From NCBI RefSeq assembly GCF_019104765.1, contig NZ_JAHRXJ010000001.1:62001-126000 (forward strand): a DNA stretch of 64,000 nt, written 5' to 3'. Source of the DNA: Synechococcus sp. HK05 (lineage in GTDB: Bacteria; Cyanobacteriota; Cyanobacteriia; PCC-6307; Cyanobiaceae). The notes beneath the pieces were generated by a model that was not told the origin of the DNA, did no database searches, and saw nothing but the letters and a program-made list of their open reading frames with translations. Below, piece by piece: positions 43,807-52,088 of the stretch. Position 1 is the stretch's first letter, and the number at the start of each line of letters is the position of its first letter. A program made the position numbers and the translations under genes.

Positions 43807-44991
43807 TCAGCGGAGGTCCTGAGCAGCGGAGATCAGATCGCGGTAGGAGCTGCCGTTGAGGATGGAGGCATAGGGCACCACACCGTCATCGCCGCTGGCA
43901 GGGCTAATCAGGCCTGTGTTGCCGCGCCCCGCCGATGAGTCGTTGGAGGCAATGGTTCCTTCGCTGCCTGCATCAAAGGTGCTCCAGAGGGCCTCACGGG
44001 AGAAGCGACCATTGTTGCGGCGTTTCACATAGGCCGTGCCAGCGAATTCTCCCTGAGAGGACACAGCAGTGAAGGGCATTTGATAGATGCCTTTGCCCGC
44101 GTAGAAGATGCCCTCAAAGTGGGTCACATAGGTGTTGGTCTGATCGTTGTTGTATTGGTAGCTCCGTTGGTTTGAGGTTTTCCCGGTGATCGGGTCATAG
44201 TCCACCAGCGTGGCAGCTCCGAGGGCTTCGCCCATGGAGCCGAGCTTCTTAACCGCTGGGTCGATCACGGATCGGCCGCCGGCAATCGTGTAGCTCGTTT
44301 TGTTGTTCTTCCAGATGCCGAAGGCCGTGTGAGAGGTGGAGTCGTCCTGGTAGGTGAGATTGTGCTGCTCACCGGTCACGGTGTCGAGAACGAAGGCGCT
44401 GCTGTCTAGGCCGGTGTTGAGTGTTAGGGCCAGGAATCCGTTGGTGAGTGTGTAGTTGCCGGCCACCAGGCGGCCGCTCCAGCTGTGCAGGAAGGTGTCG
44501 GTGGTGGGCCCGCCATCAGGACGAGTGGCGTTGAAGGCTGTGAAGTTTTGATCGTTCGGCGTGCTGGTGAGTGGACCGTCGTAGAGGAAGCCGCGCGTGA
44601 TGAAGGCCTCCTTGCCATCCACATTGATGGGCTGGCTGTAGGTGCCTGCCAGCTGAATTGAGCGGATTCCGCCAGGCCCTTGGCCGGCTCTGATCGCTCC
44701 CGGGCCGTAGATCGAGCTTGAGGGTGCATCCCAGCTCTCGGGCACATCCATCAGCACCCAGGTGCCACTGCCGCTGCCTTGGCTGGTGGAGGCGCCATTG
44801 ATGCGACCTACATACACGGAGCCCTGGCCTTCGCTCGTGATGTTCCCGGAGGTGCCGGTGATCACATACCGGTTGCGGCCCGGAGCCTGCTTGATGCCCT
44901 GTGCACCGTTCTCGGAGCTGGCGCCCGTGCCGGTGTACACAAATGGGCTGTAAAAGTTGGCGGGGCTGAGGATCGTGGGTTGCTGCGCCAT
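43807..44991 (-). CDS. unrecognised beta-rich protein, 394 aa, possible foreign origin
   Basis: No signal peptide, membrane span or catalytic motif that I recognise. The sequence is rich in Gly, Ser, Thr, Asn and aromatic residues (YVITGTSGNITSEGQGSVYV, SYQYNNDQTNTYVTHFEGIF), which suggests extended beta structure, as in repeat or surface proteins. Lower GC (27 of 60 bases at 44101-44160) and more Asn/Lys/Tyr than neighbours suggest horizontal acquisition. It lies convergent to nagB and just downstream of yebC on the same strand. The full-length clean frame and the ATG at 44991 support a real gene. Confidence 0.75.
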   Translation of the reverse strand: MAQQPTILSPANFYSPFVYTGTGASSENGAQGIKQAPGRNRYVITGTSGNITSEGQGSVYVGRINGASTSQGSGSGTWVLMDVPESWDAPSSSIYGPGAIRAGQGPGGIRSIQLAGTYSQPINVDGKEAFITRGFLYDGPLTSTPNDQNFTAFNATRPDGGPTTDTFLHSWSGRLVAGNYTLTNGFLALTLNTGLDSSAFVLDTVTGEQHNLTYQDDSTSHTAFGIWKNNKTSYTIAGGRSVIDPAVKKLGSMGEALGAATLVDYDPITGKTSNQRSYQYNNDQTNTYVTHFEGIFYAGKGIYQMPFTAVSSQGEFAGTAYVKRRNNGRFSREALWSTFDAGSEGTIASNDSSAGRGNTGLISPASGDDGVVPYASILNGSSYRDLISAAQDLR

Positions 44992-45034
44992 GGGGAATGG
45001 CAGACGGTGATTCCCAGATGATGTCGCTGCTGTG

Positions 45035-45808
45035 TCAGATAATCAGCGACTTCATTGTTTCTTCATCCGCCTCCAGATTGCTGGTCACACTGCGCACATC
45101 ATCGAGCTCATCGAGGGCATCGAGCAGCTTCAGGCAGCCCGCCAGGGCTGCCTGATCTTCAAGTCGGCAGGGGGTGCTGGCGATCCAGCGGTGCTCCCAA
45201 CTGCTTACCGGCAGCCCCAGGGCTCGCAGGCCATCCTGCAGGGCTTCCAGCTGCTCGAAGGCCCCCAGCACCTCGGCGCCTTCCGGGTCGATCTCGTAGC
45301 TGATCACGGCCGGGCCGCCTTGCTCCTCCAGCTCCAGCAGCCGCTCCAGCAGCGTGTCTTCCACCAGGCCCGCCTGTTCCAGCCGCACCACGCTGCGGTG
45401 CTCAAACAGGTAGCCCACGCAGCCGGTTTCCCCCAGGTTGCCGCCGTTCTTGTTGAAGGCCAGGCGGATTTCCGCGGCGGCACGGTTGCGGTTGTCGGTG
45501 AGGGCTTCGATCAGCACGGCCACACCGCCGGGGCCGTAGCCCTCGTAGCGCACCTCTTCGAACTGATCGGCGCCGCCGCCCCCCTGGCCGGAGCCCTTGG
45601 CGATCGCCCGCTCGATGTTGGCGTTGGGCACCCGGGCCGCCTTGGCCTTCTCGATCGCCGTGCGCAGCTGGAAGTTGCCCGCCGGATCGGCGCCGGCCCT
45701 GGCGGCCACCATGATTTCGCGGCCCAGGCGGGTGAACACGGCACCACGTTTGGCGTCCACCACCGCCTTGGTGCGCTTGATCTGGGCCCATCGGCTGTGG
45801 CCGGCCAT
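45035..45808 (-). CDS. YebC/PmpR family regulatory protein
   Basis: 257 residues. The hallmark N-terminus [20 protein letters not shown] is followed by [35 protein letters not shown], and [20 protein letters not shown]. YebC proteins have been described as DNA-binding regulators and, more recently, as translation factors helping ribosomes through proline stretches. The position just after truB fits a translation-linked role. Length is typical. Confidence 0.95.
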   Translation of the reverse strand: MAGHSRWAQIKRTKAVVDAKRGAVFTRLGREIMVAARAGADPAGNFQLRTAIEKAKAARVPNANIERAIAKGSGQGGGGADQFEEVRYEGYGPGGVAVLIEALTDNRNRAAAEIRLAFNKNGGNLGETGCVGYLFEHRSVVRLEQAGLVEDTLLERLLELEEQGGPAVISYEIDPEGAEVLGAFEQLEALQDGLRALGLPVSSWEHRWIASTPCRLEDQAALAGCLKLLDALDELDDVRSVTSNLEADEETMKSLII

Positions 45809-45866
45809 GGTTGCTGTGGAGGGAAACGAAGGAAGGGGCGACTCTGGCGGATGGCATCCGGGGCCT

Positions 45867-46745
45867 TCAGCCGGCGGCTTCCAGCACCAGCCGGGGTTGC
45901 AGTCTGCCGGGCTCCTGCACGCGGGCCATCCCCGCCAGGCTGCCCTCCGGGTCCACTACCACCACGGCTGCCTCGCTGGGCCAGCTGGGATCGCAGGCCT
46001 GCATGCGGCCGCAGCGCCAGCCCTGCAGCTGCTCCTCCGGCAGCGCATGCCGCGGCAGGTGCGCCAAGGCGTTGAGCGGATCCACCAGCGCCGGCAGAGG
46101 CTCCTGCTCTAGCTGCTCCAGGCTCACCGCCTGATCGAGCGAGAAGCCGAGGGCTTCGGTGCGCCGCAGGCTGGCCAGGCAGCCGCCACAGCCCAGGGCT
46201 GCGCCCAGGTCGCGCGCCAGGGCGCGGATGTAGGTGCCGGCTGAGCAGGCCACCTCCAGCTCCAGGCGGCCTTGCTCCTGGTCCCAGCCCTGCAGCTGGA
46301 GCCGCTCGATCGTTATCGGCCTGGGGGCCAGCTCCACGCTGCGGCCCTCGCGGGCCAGCTTGTAAGCGCGCTCGCCGTTCACGTGCACCGCCGATACGGC
46401 CGGTGGCCGCTGCTGGATCGTGCCCCTGAAGGCCTGCAGGGCCTGCTCGAGGTCCGCCGGGCTCAGCTGGGGCCAGGCTTGTTGCTGCAGCACCTCGCCC
46501 TCGAGGTCGTCGCTGCTGGTGCAGAGGCCCAGCTGCACCACGCCCCGGTAGGTCTTGTCGCCGCTCAGATACGGCAGCAGCCGGGTGGCGGGCCCCAGGG
46601 CGATCGGCAGCACCCCGGTGACGGCTGGATCGAGGGTGCCGCCATGGCCTACCCGCTTGAGCCCGTAGGCCCGCCGCACCCGCGACACACAGCTGTGGGA
46701 GCTGAGGCCGGCGGGCTTGTCGAGCACGAGGAAGCCGCAGGTCAA
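45867..46745 (-). CDS. truB: tRNA pseudouridine-55 synthase
   Basis: 292 residues. It starts [40 protein letters not shown] contains the catalytic aspartate (GTLDPxxxGVLP) and [15 protein letters not shown] follows. [20 protein letters not shown] is the second TruB motif. It makes pseudouridine in the T loop of tRNAs. YebC lies 58 bp downstream. Divergent from the queuosine-precursor transporter gene. Confidence 0.96.
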   Translation of the reverse strand: MTCGFLVLDKPAGLSSHSCVSRVRRAYGLKRVGHGGTLDPAVTGVLPIALGPATRLLPYLSGDKTYRGVVQLGLCTSSDDLEGEVLQQQAWPQLSPADLEQALQAFRGTIQQRPPAVSAVHVNGERAYKLAREGRSVELAPRPITIERLQLQGWDQEQGRLELEVACSAGTYIRALARDLGAALGCGGCLASLRRTEALGFSLDQAVSLEQLEQEPLPALVDPLNALAHLPRHALPEEQLQGWRCGRMQACDPSWPSEAAVVVVDPEGSLAGMARVQEPGRLQPRLVLEAAG

Positions 46746-46817
46746 GGCAGGGGAGGCAAGGCTGGCCTGATGCTCCCATTGCGGCGTGCGCCGGCCTCGC
46801 CAGGCTTGGGAGCGTGC

Positions 46818-47582
46818 ATGAGCGTCCAGATGGCTGCTGTTTCGAGTCCCAGCGCAGCAGTGTTGCAGCGGCGCCGGGAGCTGGCCTTTCTGGTGTTGGC
46901 CGGGCTGTTTCTCGGCACGATGGGGATGCTCAACATCCTTGGACTCACCCGCTTTCTGCAGCTGGGCCGCATCGGCTCCTGGCCGGTGGTGGTGGCGGTG
47001 GGAGCGCTCCCGTATCCGATCACGTTTCTATGCACCGATCTGATCAGTGAGATCTGGGGAGAAGAGCGCGCGAGTCAGCTGGTGTGGGTGGGGTTGTTGC
47101 TCAACGGCTGGATCGTGCTGATCCTCTGGCTGGGGGGTGTGTTGCCGGGCCTGCCCGGCGCGCCGGAGAGCACCTTCTTCGCGGTGCAGGATTTGGCCTT
47201 TGGGGCTGTGGGTGCCTCGATGGTGGCTTACATGGCTGCCCAGTTCACCGACGTGCGCCTGTTCCATTTCTGGAAGCGCTTCAGCGGTGGCCGCGCCCTG
47301 TGGCTGCGCAACAACGGCTCCACCCTGGTGAGCCAGCTGGTGGACACCTCGGCGGTGGTGCTGATCAGCCACTACGCCGCCCACGTGCTGCCGGTGAAGC
47401 CTGAGCTGCCGGTGCTGCCGCAACTGGCCAGCTTCATCGCCAGTGGGTATCTGTTCAAGCTGCTGGCGGCGTTGGCGGACACCCTGCCCTTTTATTGGCT
47501 CACGGCCTGGTTGCGGCGTTGGTTGGTGGTGCCGGGGGAGGGCAGTGAATTAGGTCCGGCTTTGGGTTCACCACTACGGTGA
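46818..47582 (+). CDS. queuosine precursor transporter (YhhQ/VUT family)
   Basis: 254 residues from ATG 46818 with six to seven hydrophobic segments. The family signature LPYPITFLCTDLISEIWGEE and the region ISHYAAHVLPVKPELPVLPQ are visible. YhhQ proteins import 7-cyano- or 7-aminomethyl-7-deazaguanine for queuosine in tRNA. It lies opposite truB, another tRNA-modification gene, with 72 bp between. The methyltransferase follows 6 bp later, so they are probably one operon. Confidence 0.88.
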   Translation: MSVQMAAVSSPSAAVLQRRRELAFLVLAGLFLGTMGMLNILGLTRFLQLGRIGSWPVVVAVGALPYPITFLCTDLISEIWGEERASQLVWVGLLLNGWIVLILWLGGVLPGLPGAPESTFFAVQDLAFGAVGASMVAYMAAQFTDVRLFHFWKRFSGGRALWLRNNGSTLVSQLVDTSAVVLISHYAAHVLPVKPELPVLPQLASFIASGYLFKLLAALADTLPFYWLTAWLRRWLVVPGEGSELGPALGSPLR

Positions 47583-47588
47583 GCAGCC

Positions 47589-48335
47589 ATGAGCCCTACC
47601 GCCACCCTCTCCCTCGATCACTTTCTCGCGGGAGGCTTTGATCTGCGCTGCCAGCTGGCCGACCACCTGTCCATGGAGCTGCAGGAGCTGGAGCGGCGCC
47701 TGCCCCTGGCTGTCGATGATTTGGCCGCTGCCCATCCCGGCGCTTTTGATCCGGAGCGGGCGGAGGCCTTCTATGAAACGGCCGTAGGCACCGGTCATTT
47801 GCTGGAGCTGGCTGCCTGGCACCTCAGCAGCGCCGACTACATCGCCGACACACTGAGGCTCCAGCAGCAGTTCGCCCGCGGCCACGTGCTCGATTTCGGC
47901 GGCGGGATCGGTACCCATGCCCTCGGGGCGGCGGCACTGCCCCAGGTGGAGGCGGTGTGGTTTGTGGATCTCAACCCTGAAAATCGCCGCTTCGTGGAGG
48001 CGCGCGCTGAACGCTTTGGGCTGCAGCACAAGCTCCGCTGTTTCCGGGATCTGGACGCGCCTCAGCTGCCCAGCCACTTCGACACGATCGTGTGCCTTGA
48101 TGTGCTGGAGCATCTCAACGATCCGAGCGCGCAGCTGGAGCAGTTCGCCGCTCGGATGACGCCTGAGGCCACGGCATTGCTGAACTGGTATTTCTTCAAG
48201 GGGCACAACGGTGAATACCCCTTCCACTTCGACGACCCTGCACTGGTGGAGTGCTTCTTCCGCACGCTGCAGAGCCGATTTCTGGAGGTGTTTCACCCCT
48301 TCTTGATCACCACCCGGGCCTACCGGTTGCTCTGA
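47589..48335 (+). CDS. class I SAM-dependent methyltransferase
   Basis: 248 residues. The SAM-binding motif I is HVLDFGGGIGTHALGAAAL, motif II/acidic strand VWFVDLNPENRRFVEARAE, and FDTIVCLDVLEHLNDPSAQL is a motif shared by UbiE/Coq5/UbiG-like methyltransferases. Before this is an 85-residue helical N-terminus (LADHLSMELQELERRLPLA). Substrate cannot be told; co-location with the YhhQ-type transporter is the only hint. Confidence 0.85.
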   Translation: MSPTATLSLDHFLAGGFDLRCQLADHLSMELQELERRLPLAVDDLAAAHPGAFDPERAEAFYETAVGTGHLLELAAWHLSSADYIADTLRLQQQFARGHVLDFGGGIGTHALGAAALPQVEAVWFVDLNPENRRFVEARAERFGLQHKLRCFRDLDAPQLPSHFDTIVCLDVLEHLNDPSAQLEQFAARMTPEATALLNWYFFKGHNGEYPFHFDDPALVECFFRTLQSRFLEVFHPFLITTRAYRLL

Positions 48336-48359
48336 AGCGGCACACACCCGCACACAACA

Positions 48360-48383
48360 AAGCCGGCGCCACGGCGCCGGCTT
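48360..48383. terminator. GC-rich bidirectional hairpin between methyltransferase and rpmA
   Basis: AAGCCGGCGCC (48360-48370) and GGCGCCGGCTT (48373-48383) form a long perfect stem. On the minus strand it is followed by TTTGTTG, so it probably terminates rplU-rpmA and may also serve the convergent methyltransferase gene. Confidence 0.75.
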
Positions 48384-48421
48384 GAGGGCCTGAGGGTTCA
48401 GGCGATGGTTGGCAGCTGAAC

Positions 48422-48685
48422 TCAGCCGACCGCCACGTTGATGCGCTTACGGGTGCGCAGGCCACGCTTGATGGTGTCGAAGCTCACCACGCCATCCACG
48501 AGGGCGAACAGGGTGTCGTCGGCACCGCGGCCCACGTTCACACCGGGGAGCACAGAGGTGCCGCGCTGACGGATCAGGATCGAGCCGGCGTTGACGGCTT
48601 CGCCGCCGTAGCGCTTCACGCCCAGGCGCTTGGAGTTGGAATCGCGGCCGTTGCGGGTGGAGCCGGTGCCTTTCTTATGGGCCAT
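48422..48685 (-). CDS. rpmA: 50S ribosomal protein L27
   Basis: 87 residues. The N-terminus [20 protein letters not shown] with [20 protein letters not shown] and [11 protein letters not shown] are diagnostic for L27, which reaches the peptidyl-transferase centre. No N-terminal extension needing cleavage is seen. It follows rplU by 39 bp in the usual rplU-rpmA operon. Confidence 0.98.
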   Translation of the reverse strand: MAHKKGTGSTRNGRDSNSKRLGVKRYGGEAVNAGSILIRQRGTSVLPGVNVGRGADDTLFALVDGVVSFDTIKRGLRTRKRINVAVG

Positions 48686-48724
48686 GGTTCAGAGGAGAGT
48701 TGGGTTGAGGAACGCTGCGGCTGA

Positions 48725-49078
48725 TCAGGCCAGGGCTTTGCCGCCCACGCTGATGGACTTCACCATCACGCGGGTCAGTTCCTGACGGTGACCGTTCTTG
48801 CGGCGGGTCTTCTTCTTGGGGCGCATCTTGTACACGATCACCTTGGGACCGCGGCGATGCTCCATCACCTGCAGTTCCACGGTGGCGCCCTTCACGTAGG
48901 GCTGGCCCACATTGGCGGCCTTGCCGTCGTTCACCAGGAGCACGTTCTCCAGGGTGAGGGTGCTCTCGACCTCAGCGTTGATGCGGTTGAGGTCGTAGTA
49001 GCGGTTGGGCTGAACCCACACCTGGGTGCCGGAGGTCTCAACGATGGCGTAGGGACCGGTGCTGGGAGTCGTGCTCAT
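48725..49078 (-). CDS. rplU: 50S ribosomal protein L21
   Basis: 117 residues from ATG 49078 ([20 protein letters not shown]). L21 motifs [40 protein letters not shown] and [16 protein letters not shown] are present. The upstream frame to 49147 is not homologous. First gene of rplU-rpmA, divergent from kaiA; the 155-bp gap must hold both promoters. Confidence 0.97.
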   Translation of the reverse strand: MSTTPSTGPYAIVETSGTQVWVQPNRYYDLNRINAEVESTLTLENVLLVNDGKAANVGQPYVKGATVELQVMEHRRGPKVIVYKMRPKKKTRRKNGHRQELTRVMVKSISVGGKALA

Positions 49079-49233
49079 GGCGTTATGGGCGTGGACAGGC
49101 TGACGTGAGCGACCGGAGGGACGCCCTGTCATTTCGGCCTGCCGCACGGCAATCGAAAGACAAACAATGATCTTCCCCTTTTGCCCTCCGACCCGTCAAC
49201 ACTGGGTGCGTTGCCAGGCCCCGATCGCGGCGG

Positions 49234-50109
49234 ATGTCACAGCCGGCCCTCACGATTGCCTCGCTGTTGCCGGATCCGCGCGTGGAGCGGGCTTGTCGCA
49301 GCTGGCTCAAGGGTGGCCGCTATCAGTTGGAGGACCTCGGCTCTCTCGCTGATCCGATCCGAGAGCTGCAACAGCAGCGTGAACGGTTTGATGTGGTGCT
49401 GCTGCAGCAGGGTGTGCACCCGCCCGAGGTCTATGAGGAGCTGCGCCAGCAGGGCTTGCTCTTGCCTGCGGTGGTGATCGGCGAGGTGAGCGGCCGCGTG
49501 GAGTACCACGAGGCTGAAGTTCATCTCCCCCAGGACCAGCTCGAGCAGATCGCTTACAGCGTGGATGCGGCGGTGTCGCGCTTTCTGCGTCGCGGCATGC
49601 AGGCCACGTCGGCGGGGGTGGGCGAAGGGTCGGGGGCCGATACGCCCGAGCGCTGGCGTCTGCCCAATCGTCTCAAGGGGCGGCTGGGTTATCTGGGGGT
49701 CTTTTACAAACGCGATCCCTCCCTGTTCCTTCGCAATCTCCCTCAGGAGGAGCGCGAGGAGCTGCTGCGGTCGCTCAAGCGCAGCTACCGCGATGTGCTG
49801 ATCGGCTACTTCCGCGATCCGGCCGCTGCCAACCAGGCGATTGAGAGCTTCGTGCACTCCGCCTTCTTCTGTGATCTACCGATCAACAAGGTGGTGGAGC
49901 TTCACGTCGATCTGATTGACGCCTTCTGGAAGCAGCTCAAGCTGGAGGGGCACAAGAACGACTTCCTTCAGGACTATCGCCTCGCCCTGCTCGATGTCAT
50001 GGCCCATCTCTGTGAGATGTACCGCCGCTCGGTGCCTCCCGATTTGCCCCTTGGAGGTTCCGAATCATCCGAGGAAGCCAGCCAATCCCCATCTCAGGAG
50101 GTGATCTAG
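49234..50109 (+). CDS. kaiA: circadian clock protein KaiA
   Basis: 291 residues, full length. It begins MSQPALTIASLLPDPRVERA, with an N-terminal pseudo-receiver-like domain (about 1-135: LGSLADPIRELQQQRERFDV, VVLLQQGVHPPEVYEELRQQ) and the C-terminal four-helix KaiC-binding domain (LGYLGVFYKRDPSLFLRNLP, LKRSYRDVLIGYFRDPAAAN, FFCDLPINKVVELHVDLIDA). KaiA stimulates KaiC autophosphorylation. Its presence separates this strain from Prochlorococcus, which lacks it. The TAG is directly followed by the kaiB ATG. Confidence 0.97.
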   Translation: MSQPALTIASLLPDPRVERACRSWLKGGRYQLEDLGSLADPIRELQQQRERFDVVLLQQGVHPPEVYEELRQQGLLLPAVVIGEVSGRVEYHEAEVHLPQDQLEQIAYSVDAAVSRFLRRGMQATSAGVGEGSGADTPERWRLPNRLKGRLGYLGVFYKRDPSLFLRNLPQEEREELLRSLKRSYRDVLIGYFRDPAAANQAIESFVHSAFFCDLPINKVVELHVDLIDAFWKQLKLEGHKNDFLQDYRLALLDVMAHLCEMYRRSVPPDLPLGGSESSEEASQSPSQEVI

Positions 50110-50457
50110 ATGAGCCCGCGCAAGACCTACATCCTCAAGCTGTATGTGGCAGGTAACACGCCCAACTCGATGCGGGCGCTCAAGACCCTGCGCAACATTC
50201 TCGATACCGAGTTCCAAGGGGTCTATGCCCTCAAGGTGATTGATGTGCTGAAGAATCCGCAGCTGGCGGAAGAGGACAAGATCCTCGCGACCCCCACCCT
50301 GGCCAAGATTCTGCCGCCACCGGTGCGCCGGATCATCGGTGATCTCTCGGATCGGGAGCGGGTGTTGATCGGCCTCGATCTTCTCTACGAGGAGCTCAGC
50401 GATGAGGCTTTGAGCGAACCCTATGGCGAGGAGGAGGACCCAGGCGGATTGCTTTAG
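50110..50457 (+). CDS. kaiB: circadian clock protein KaiB
   Basis: 115 residues with the thioredoxin-like, fold-switching KaiB sequence: [60 protein letters not shown], and [20 protein letters not shown]. KaiB binds phosphorylated KaiC and sequesters KaiA. The acidic C-terminus ([10 protein letters not shown]) is of usual type. It starts with no gap after kaiA; kaiC follows after 77 bp. Confidence 0.98.
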   Translation: MSPRKTYILKLYVAGNTPNSMRALKTLRNILDTEFQGVYALKVIDVLKNPQLAEEDKILATPTLAKILPPPVRRIIGDLSDRERVLIGLDLLYEELSDEALSEPYGEEEDPGGLL

Positions 50458-50534
50458 CCGCAACGCAGCAGTGCGTGATCACCCCTGTTCATTCACGAAG
50501 ACCCCTCTAGATTTCCTTCAGGCCAACCCGTTCC

Positions 50535-52078
50535 ATGCAGGACCCCTCCGCCACCAACCATGCTCTCTCCTCGGTGCAGAAGCTGCCCACCGGGATCGAG
50601 GGGTTTGATGACATCTGTCAGGGTGGCCTGCCGATCGGGCGTTCCACGCTGATCAGCGGCACCTCCGGTACCGGTAAGACGGTGTTCTCGCTGAATTTTC
50701 TTTACAATGGGATTCGGCAGTTTGATGAGCCCGGGATCTTCGTCACCTTTGAAGAGTCGCCGCTCGATATCCTCCGCAACGCCGCCAGCTTCGGCTGGAA
50801 CCTGCAGGAAATGGTGGAGCAGGACAAGCTCTTCCTGCTCGATGCGTCGCCCGATCCAGAAGGTCAGGATGTAGCGGGCAGCTTCGATCTCTCCGGCCTG
50901 ATCGAGCGCATCAACTACGCGATCCGCAAATACAAGGCACGCCGGGTGGCGATCGATTCGATCACTGCCGTGTTTCAGCAATACGACGCCGTGTCGGTGG
51001 TGCGCCGGGAGATCTTCCGCCTGATCGCGCGCTTGAAGGAAATCGGTGTGACCACGGTGATGACCACCGAGCGCATCGACGAATACGGCCCGATCGCCCG
51101 CTATGGGGTGGAGGAGTTCGTGAGCGACAACGTGGTGATTCTGCGCAACGTGCTCGAAGGGGAGCGGCGCCGCCGCACCGTGGAGATCCTCAAGCTGCGC
51201 GGCACCACCCACATGAAGGGGGAATTCCCCTTCACGATGGGGTCCCACGGCATCAGCATCTTCCCGCTGGGGGCGATGCGCCTCACCCAGCGCAGTTCGA
51301 ATGTGCGCGTGAGCTCCGGGGTGCCGCGGCTCGATGAGATGTGCGGCGGCGGCTTCTTCAAGGATTCGATCATCCTGGCCACCGGCGCCACCGGCACGGG
51401 CAAGACCCTGCTGGTGAGCAAGTTTGTTGAGAACGCCTGCGCCAACAAGGAGCGGGCGATCCTGTTTGCCTACGAGGAGTCGCGGGCTCAGCTGCTGCGC
51501 AACGCCACCAGCTGGGGCATCGATTTCGAGCAGATGGAGCGCGATGGTCTGCTCAAGATCATCTGCGCCTATCCCGAATCCACGGCCTTGAGGATCACCT
51601 GCAGATCATCAAAACCGAGATCGGCCAGTTCAAGCCCTCGCGCATGGCGATCGATTCGCTCTCAGCGCTGGCCCGTGGGGTGAGTCACAACGCCTTCCGC
51701 CAGTTCGTGATCGGTGTGACCGGTTATGCCAAGCAGGAGGAGATCGCCGGCTTCTTCACGAACACCTCCGAGGAGTTCATGGGCAGCCACTCGATCACCG
51801 ATTCCCACATCTCCACGATCACCGACACGATCCTGCTGCTGCAATACGTGGAGATCCGCGGTGAGATGGCCCGCGCCTTGAACGTGTTCAAGATGCGCGG
51901 CTCCTGGCACGACAAGGGCATCCGCGAGTTCATGATCACGGGCAATGGCCCTGAGATCAAAGATTCCTTCTCCAACTTCGAGCGGATCATCAGCGGTGTG
52001 CCCCACCGCATCAACACCGATGAGCGCAGTGAGCTGTCGCGCATCGTTCAGGGCGTCACCAGCGACGAGCGCCTGTAA
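50535..52078 (+). pseudogene. kaiC: circadian clock ATPase KaiC, interrupted by a single-base frameshift
   Basis: The gene is complete except for one missing base. The first frame (50535-51683) carries CI and most of CII: Walker A GTSGTGKT and GATGTGKT, catalytic Glu pairs in VTFEESP and FAYEESR, reading correctly to LLKIICAYPEST. The next codons should be GGC CTT GAG GAT CAC CTG but read GCC TTG AGG. Adding one G at the GG of 51584-51585 restores the KaiC sequence LEDHLQIIKTEIGQFKPSR and joins it to the second frame, which ends at 52078. That frame holds ITDSHISTITD with the phosphorylated Ser-Thr pair and the C-terminal KaiA-binding tail. Everything else is intact, so a sequencing error is more likely than loss of the clock. 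As read, the product would end at residue 382. Confidence 0.93.
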
Positions 52079-52088
52079 TCCCCAGCCT

